64,000 nucleotides of DNA from Salinimicrobium tongyeongense. Its GTDB lineage: Bacteria; Bacteroidota; Bacteroidia; Flavobacteriales; Flavobacteriaceae. Both the position numbers and the translations under genes were made by a program. Under the pieces are notes generated by a model. The model searched no databases, was not told where the DNA came from, and worked only from the letters and a program-made list of their open reading frames with translations. Below, piece by piece: positions 60,319 to 64,000 of this stretch; position 1 is the stretch's first letter; every line of letters begins with the position of its first letter. Where the stretch lies: contig NZ_CP069620.1 in assembly GCF_026109735.1 (NCBI RefSeq), forward strand, positions 2,790,001-2,854,000, read 5' to 3'.

Positions 60319-61259
60319 AAGCCGGCTACTTCGGCTTTGGCTTCATTAAATTCCTTTAGCATATCCTGTATGATTTCGGCTGCGGGCTTAATATCGTGGA
60401 TTAAGCCGGAAATCTGTCCTATTTCGAGTTCCCCTTCGTCTAAATCCCCTTCAAACATACCTTTTTTGGCCCTTGCACGCCCCAGTAGTTCTATAAGTTG
60501 ATCTCTGGAGGGGCTGGTAGAGTAGAGTGCTGTTACCTGCTCAAAAAAGCGGTTTTTGAGCAGTCTTACAGGGGCGAGTTCTTTTAAAGTAAGCACCGTA
60601 TCGCCTTCTTTTGCCTGCACCACCATTTCCTTGAACTTTGGGTGCGAAGAAGCTTCGTGGCTGGCAACAAACCTGCTGCCTACCTGTACGGCATCGGCTC
60701 CCAAAACCATGGCGGCCAGCATGCCGCGCCCTGTCGCGATACCTCCTGCGGCTATAAGCGGAATTTTAATTTGTTCCCTCACCATGGGAATAAGGGTGAA
60801 GGTGGTGGTCTCATCCCTTCCGTTGTGTCCTCCTGCTTCAAAACCTTCGGCCACTACTGCATCCACCCCGGCGGCTTCGGCTTTAAGGGCAAATTTTACA
60901 CTGCTCACCACATGTACCACTTTTATCCCTTTTTCCTGAAGGTGTGGCGTCCAGGTCTTTGGGTTTCCGGCAGAAGTGAACACGATTTTAACCCCTTCTT
61001 CAATGATGATCTCCATGATCTCTTCCAGGTTAGGGTAGAGCATGGGCACATTTACCGCGAAAGGAAAAGAGGTTGCTTTTTGACATTTTTGGATATGTTC
61101 CCTTAGTACTTCCGGGTACATAGAGCCTGCGCCAATAATTCCCAGTCCCCCTTCGTTGCTCACTGCGCTGGCAAGTTTCCAGCCGCTGGCCCAAATCATT
61201 CCGGCCTGTATAATAGGGTATTGTATATTGAAGAGTCGGGTAATCCTGTTGTTGGTCAT
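60315..61259 (-). CDS. Nitronate monooxygenase-like flavin oxidoreductase
   Basis: A 314-residue FMN-dependent TIM-barrel protein (NPD family, shared by nitronate monooxygenase and FabK). Landmarks: PIIQAGMIWASGWKLASAVSNEGGLGIIGAG, AVNVPM, VVAEGFEAGGHNGRD, IAAGGIATGRGMLAAMVLGADAVQVGSRF. The catalytic His equivalent is in GGHNG. It detoxifies nitronates or acts as enoyl-ACP reductase; sequence alone does not decide. ATG at 61259. Confidence 0.9.
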   Translation of the reverse strand: MTNNRITRLFNIQYPIIQAGMIWASGWKLASAVSNEGGLGIIGAGSMYPEVLREHIQKCQKATSFPFAVNVPMLYPNLEEIMEIIIEEGVKIVFTSAGNPKTWTPHLQEKGIKVVHVVSSVKFALKAEAAGVDAVVAEGFEAGGHNGRDETTTFTLIPMVREQIKIPLIAAGGIATGRGMLAAMVLGADAVQVGSRFVASHEASSHPKFKEMVVQAKEGDTVLTLKELAPVRLLKNRFFEQVTALYSTSPSRDQLIELLGRARAKKGMFEGDLDEGELEIGQISGLIHDIKPAAEIIQDMLKEFNEAKAEVAGF

Positions 61260-61276
61260 GAGGTTATTCTGTTTTC

Positions 61277-61312
61277 AACCCTTTCAGGGTTTTGGATCCT
61301 GAAAGGGTTTTA
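61277..61312. terminator. Hairpin between mnmA and the flavin oxidoreductase gene
   Basis: AACCCTTTCAGG and CCTGAAAGGGTT form a 12-bp stem. The T-rich tail lies on the plus strand, so termination of the minus-strand mnmA transcript is uncertain. Confidence 0.5.
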
Positions 61313-61354
61313 GTTTTTCGGGTTTTTAAGCCTGGGAAAGGCTTTCCTTCAAAT

Positions 61355-62542
61355 TTAAGAAATTACCCCCGATCCAATCAACTCATCATCCAGGTGCCAG
61401 GCCACGAATTGCCCTTCGGTGATGGAAGGTTGTGGGGTGTCAAAAATGACATAAAGACCATTCTCTGTTTGGTAGAGTTTTGCCTCCTGAAGCTCCTGCC
61501 TGTAACGAATACGGGCTTTTACGCGCATTTCTTCATCGGCTTCCAGCTTCAAATCTGGGCGCACCCAGTGAATTTCATCGGGAGAAATGAAAAGTCCGCG
61601 CCGGTAAATTCCGGGGTGATCTTTGCCCTGCCCGGTGTAGATCACGTTTTCATCCACATCGGTTTCAATCACGAACAAAGGTTCGGGAGTACCGCCCACG
61701 GCGAGTCCTTTACGCTGACCTTTGGTAAAATAATGTGCCCCCTGGTGGCGGCCTACTTTTTTACCTTCGGAAGGCTGGTAAGTGTATTTTCTGGACATGA
61801 ATTCCAGTTCTTCCTGTTTATTCTGAAATTCTTTAGTTTCTAACTGAAATTTTTCTTCTGAAGCCGGGATTTCCACGATATCACCTTCTTTAGGCTGCAA
61901 CTTCTGCTGAAGGAATTCAGGGAGCCTTACTTTTCCGATGAAGCAAAGGCCTTGTGAATCCTTTTTTTCCGCAGTGACAAGATCCTGTTCCGCAGCAATT
62001 TTTCGCACCTCGCTTTTTTGAAGTTCGCCAATAGGAAACAGCGTTTTTGCCAGCTGCTCCTGTGAAAGCTGGCAAAGAAAATAAGACTGGTCTTTATTTT
62101 TGTCCTTTCCCGAAAGCAGCCTGTAAACAGGTTTGCCATCAACTGCGGTCTCTGCTTTGCGGCAATAGTGGCCGGTAGCTACAAAATCGGCCCCCAGGGA
62201 AAGGGCGATCTTCATAAAGACATCAAACTTGATCTCCCGGTTACAAAGCACATCAGGGTTTGGCGTGCGGCCACGTTCGTATTCATTGAACATGTAGTCT
62301 ACGATGCGCTCTTTGTATTCGGCACTAAGGTCTACAGTCTGGAATGGAATTCCGAGTTTTTCGGCCACCAGCATTGCATCGTTGGAATCATCGAGCCACG
62401 GGCATTCTTTAGAGATGGTTACGCCTTCATCATGCCAGTTCTTCATGAACAAGCCAATCACTTCATAGCCCTGCTCTTTTAAAAGATAGGCTGCAACACT
62501 TGAATCTACCCCGCCCGATAGACCTACAACTACTCTTTTCAT
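61355..62542 (-). CDS. mnmA: tRNA 2-thiouridine(34) synthase MnmA
   Basis: A 395-residue enzyme that thiolates U34 of Lys, Glu and Gln tRNAs. N-terminal PP-loop [19 protein letters not shown], catalytic Cys in [14 protein letters not shown] and FATGHYCR; second Cys in [19 protein letters not shown]-terminal TRAM-like barrel ending [20 protein letters not shown]-type. Flavobacterial members have an insertion of about 25 residues (around 235-265). The frame opens 10 codons earlier at a TTG, but the ATG at 62542 has a clear GGGAGG ribosome-binding sequence 8 bases upstream, rare in this window. Confidence 0.95.
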   Translation of the reverse strand: MKRVVVGLSGGVDSSVAAYLLKEQGYEVIGLFMKNWHDEGVTISKECPWLDDSNDAMLVAEKLGIPFQTVDLSAEYKERIVDYMFNEYERGRTPNPDVLCNREIKFDVFMKIALSLGADFVATGHYCRKAETAVDGKPVYRLLSGKDKNKDQSYFLCQLSQEQLAKTLFPIGELQKSEVRKIAAEQDLVTAEKKDSQGLCFIGKVRLPEFLQQKLQPKEGDIVEIPASEEKFQLETKEFQNKQEELEFMSRKYTYQPSEGKKVGRHQGAHYFTKGQRKGLAVGGTPEPLFVIETDVDENVIYTGQGKDHPGIYRRGLFISPDEIHWVRPDLKLEADEEMRVKARIRYRQELQEAKLYQTENGLYVIFDTPQPSITEGQFVAWHLDDELIGSGVIS

Positions 62543-62640
62543 ACGCTTTTCCTCCCTTTTAAAGGTCTTCAATTAGGGCGCAAAAATACGGAAAATTTGT
62601 CACTTTTGAGAACTTGCAGGTTAAGGTCCATCATATAAAA

Positions 62641-62664
62641 AAAGCGACTTAGGTAAGCCGCTTG
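62641..62664. terminator. Small hairpin after the lipocalin-like gene
   Basis: AAGCG/CGCTT stem with a run of A on the plus strand, that is T on the minus strand, 24 bp beyond the lipoprotein stop. Confidence 0.55.
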
Positions 62665-62687
62665 ATTTATGGTAGCATAGAAATTTA

Positions 62688-63074
62688 CTACTGTTTTTCG
62701 AAAGAAAAACTGCCTGTTGAGGAAGTTTGGAATGTAAAGCTATCATCACCGGTAAAGGTCACGTCGCCTTCAACAGCTCCAATAACCGGTACGGCCAGTT
62801 TGTAACGTGAGTTACCCAGATTTTGCCATTCCCCTGAGGAGCTCTGAGGCGTGCAGTTAGCCTGGGGGAGATAAAATGTGGCACTTCCGGTATTTCCTTT
62901 TTTTAGAGTAACAAAAGATTCTTCTGTGCAGCCTCCTATCTCAAAGGCGCTGGCTTCAACGAGAGTCCAGGTGCCTATGATTGGGTCGTCAGCTCCGCCG
63001 CCGTCGTCATCGCTGCTACAGGAGGTGAAAAATATCAATGCAAATGCCGATAATAGAAATAGGTACTTTTTCAT
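62688..63074 (-). CDS. Lipocalin-like lipoprotein
   Basis: A 128-residue lipoprotein: MKKYLFLLSAFALIFFTSCS with Cys19, a flexible SDDDGGGADD spacer, then one small beta-rich domain beginning IIGTWTLVEAS, as in lipocalin-like proteins of Bacteroidota (family guess). The Asp-rich spacer after the Cys fits the export signal for surface lipoproteins in this phylum. Two Cys in the domain (GGCTEES, ANCTPQ) may form a disulphide. Function unknown. Confidence 0.8.
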   Translation of the reverse strand: MKKYLFLLSAFALIFFTSCSSDDDGGGADDPIIGTWTLVEASAFEIGGCTEESFVTLKKGNTGSATFYLPQANCTPQSSSGEWQNLGNSRYKLAVPVIGAVEGDVTFTGDDSFTFQTSSTGSFSFEKQ

Positions 63075-63130
63075 AAATGTTCTTTTTGGGTTTGTGTAAA
63101 TATATTAAATCTTAAAAGAGCTGGGTATGC

Positions 63131-63811
63131 CTAAAATTCTTTTTCTTCTTTAAACGATCCGTTTTCATAATATTTCCAGGTGCCGTGGTGTTTGTCATTG
63201 CGATAGAGGCCTTCGCTTAAAAGTTCTCCCTTGCCGTTGTAAATCTTTGCCGGGCCGTGAAGTTTTCCGTTTTCATAGAGAAGGTCTTCCAGCACTACGC
63301 CCTTTACTGAGTACAGTTTTCGGGGGCCGTTGAGTTCTCCTTTGCTGTAAGCAGCTTCTTCGGCGAGCTGCCCATTCTCGTAATAGACCTTTTTCTGCCC
63401 ATGTAATTTTCCCGCAACATAATTTTCGGTCATCATAACGGCATCAGATCCTTTGTGGTAGTAAGTCCATAGGCCGGTGCGCTTTTGGTCTGTGAATTCA
63501 CCTTCACTAATGGTACTGCCATCCTGTGCCAGGTATTTTGCTTTTACCGACCCGGAGCCGCGATCAAAGTTCATCACGGCTACGGGTTGTTTTAATCCTT
63601 CTTGATAATATTTAAACAAACCTGTTCTTTTTCCATGTTCAAATCTGCCCTCATATTTGGGTTGGGATTTGTTGTTGTTATAATATTCTACCCATCTTCC
63701 ATGCTTTTTTCCATTGCTGTCATAGGTGTTAAGCGCATCCTGAGCCCTGCTTATCAATGTAAACAGGAGGCATAATGACCACAGGCTGATTTCTCTTATA
63801 ATTCCTTTCAT
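63131..63811 (-). CDS. Exported MORN-repeat (YwqK-type) protein
   Basis: A 226-residue protein with a signal peptide (about 1-23, LISRAQ) and eight or more MORN-like repeats of about 22 residues, each around YENGxLxGPxKxY: YDSNGKKHGRWVEYY, YEGRFEHGKRTGLFKYY, YYENGQLAEEAAYSKGELNG, YENGKLHGPAKIYNG, YRNDKHHGTWKYYENG. The family is labelled YwqK antitoxin in databases, but exported Bacteroidota members are more likely surface or periplasmic scaffolds. No toxin gene is adjacent. Divergent from the truncated lipoprotein gene. Confidence 0.88.
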   Translation of the reverse strand: MKGIIREISLWSLCLLFTLISRAQDALNTYDSNGKKHGRWVEYYNNNKSQPKYEGRFEHGKRTGLFKYYQEGLKQPVAVMNFDRGSGSVKAKYLAQDGSTISEGEFTDQKRTGLWTYYHKGSDAVMMTENYVAGKLHGQKKVYYENGQLAEEAAYSKGELNGPRKLYSVKGVVLEDLLYENGKLHGPAKIYNGKGELLSEGLYRNDKHHGTWKYYENGSFKEEKEF

Positions 63812-63850
63812 ATTTTTTGTTTAAAAAAAATTAACTAAACTTAAACATTA

Positions 63851-63876
63851 TTGTTTCTTCTTTTATTCTACATTTG
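63851..63876 (+). promoter_or_regulatory. Promoter of the terminal lipoprotein gene
   Basis: TTG (63851-63853), 15-bp spacer and TACATTTG (63869-63876), a full match to TAnnTTTG, 25 bp before the start codon. The spacer is slightly short. Confidence 0.55.
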
Positions 63877-63901
63877 ATTTGTAACTTAAAAATAACTACA
63901 A

Positions 63902-64000
63902 ATGAAACATTTATTGAACTTAAAAAAAATAACAGCAGGCCTGTTTTTTGTGCTGGCTTTTACAGCCTGTAGCGATGATGACGATGATACTGCCGTTCCG
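63902..64000 (+). CDS. Lipoprotein, N-terminal fragment
   Basis: The first 33 codons are in the window: MKHLLNLKKITAGLFFVLAF followed by TACSDDDDDTAVP. Lipobox FTAC with Cys23 and an Asp-rich stretch behind it indicate an outer-membrane, probably surface-exposed, lipoprotein. The functional domain is beyond the window edge. Confidence 0.8.
   Translation, partial: MKHLLNLKKITAGLFFVLAFTACSDDDDDTAVP

Noticed and set aside
63131-63811. YwqK as half of a toxin-antitoxin pair
   Set aside because: The protein is exported and no toxin gene is adjacent; the database name is misleading here.
1-64000. tRNA, rRNA, tmRNA or riboswitch genes
   Set aside because: I looked for cloverleaf and conserved RNA words in the spacers and found none that I can support without a covariance search.

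Overview
The window is a chromosome segment of a Bacteroidota bacterium, almost certainly a member of Flavobacteriaceae, with a style close to marine genera such as Gramella, Salinimicrobium or Zunongwangia (genus is inference). Pointers are promoters of the type TTTG-N17-TAnnTTTG, near absence of Shine-Dalgarno sequences, two TonB-linked outer-membrane receptors, and lineage-restricted families (DUF3276, DUF1573, DUF4295, DUF4369, long NusB). No rRNA, tRNA or CRISPR array was recognised.

Layout. 1-2100: AhpD-like gene (cut), tatC, kpsF on the minus strand, divergent from recQ. 4.5-10.6 kb: cyclophilin-FKBP fusion, 1-Cys peroxiredoxin, thioredoxin-like protein, Mpo1-like membrane protein, CsaA, and a Cys-rich exported protein followed by a TonB-dependent receptor. 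10.9-19 kb: M14 carboxypeptidase, PUR-domain protein, ABC exporter, leucine dehydrogenase, then nusB-DUF1573-yajC. 19.2-30.6 kb: lipoprotein, DUF819 membrane protein, HAD phosphatase, S1/P1 nuclease, hybrid histidine kinase, htpG, tetR-aarF, EF-hand protein. 30.7-45.5 kb: S9 peptidase, KAS III, second TonB-type receptor, Na+/solute symporter, recR, SDR, E2 acyltransferase, and an exonuclease-FAH-Hpt-cinA operon. 46.2-49.8 kb: rpmB-rpmG-DUF4295, ftsY, amidase. 50.1-54.8 kb: AT-rich accessory island. 54.9-64 kb: SIMPL protein, guaA, LysM protein, OsmC, DUF922, flavin oxidoreductase, mnmA, lipoproteins and a MORN-repeat protein.

The island is the most unusual part. A P-loop ATPase gene is bracketed by an 18-bp perfect inverted repeat and lies next to long imperfect palindromes that resemble integron attC sites. 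An IS1182-family element appears to have inserted in the right-hand boundary, and a HEPN-motif protein follows. I read this as a two-gene, integrase-less cassette array with probable defence genes (inference).

Beyond genes, two dispersed signals stand out: a 13-bp interrupted palindrome AAAATGNCATTTT (6 exact and at least 9 one-mismatch copies, inside and between genes, none in the island) and intergenic arrays of degenerate 7-bp units that keep a strict 7-base phase and share a small vocabulary.
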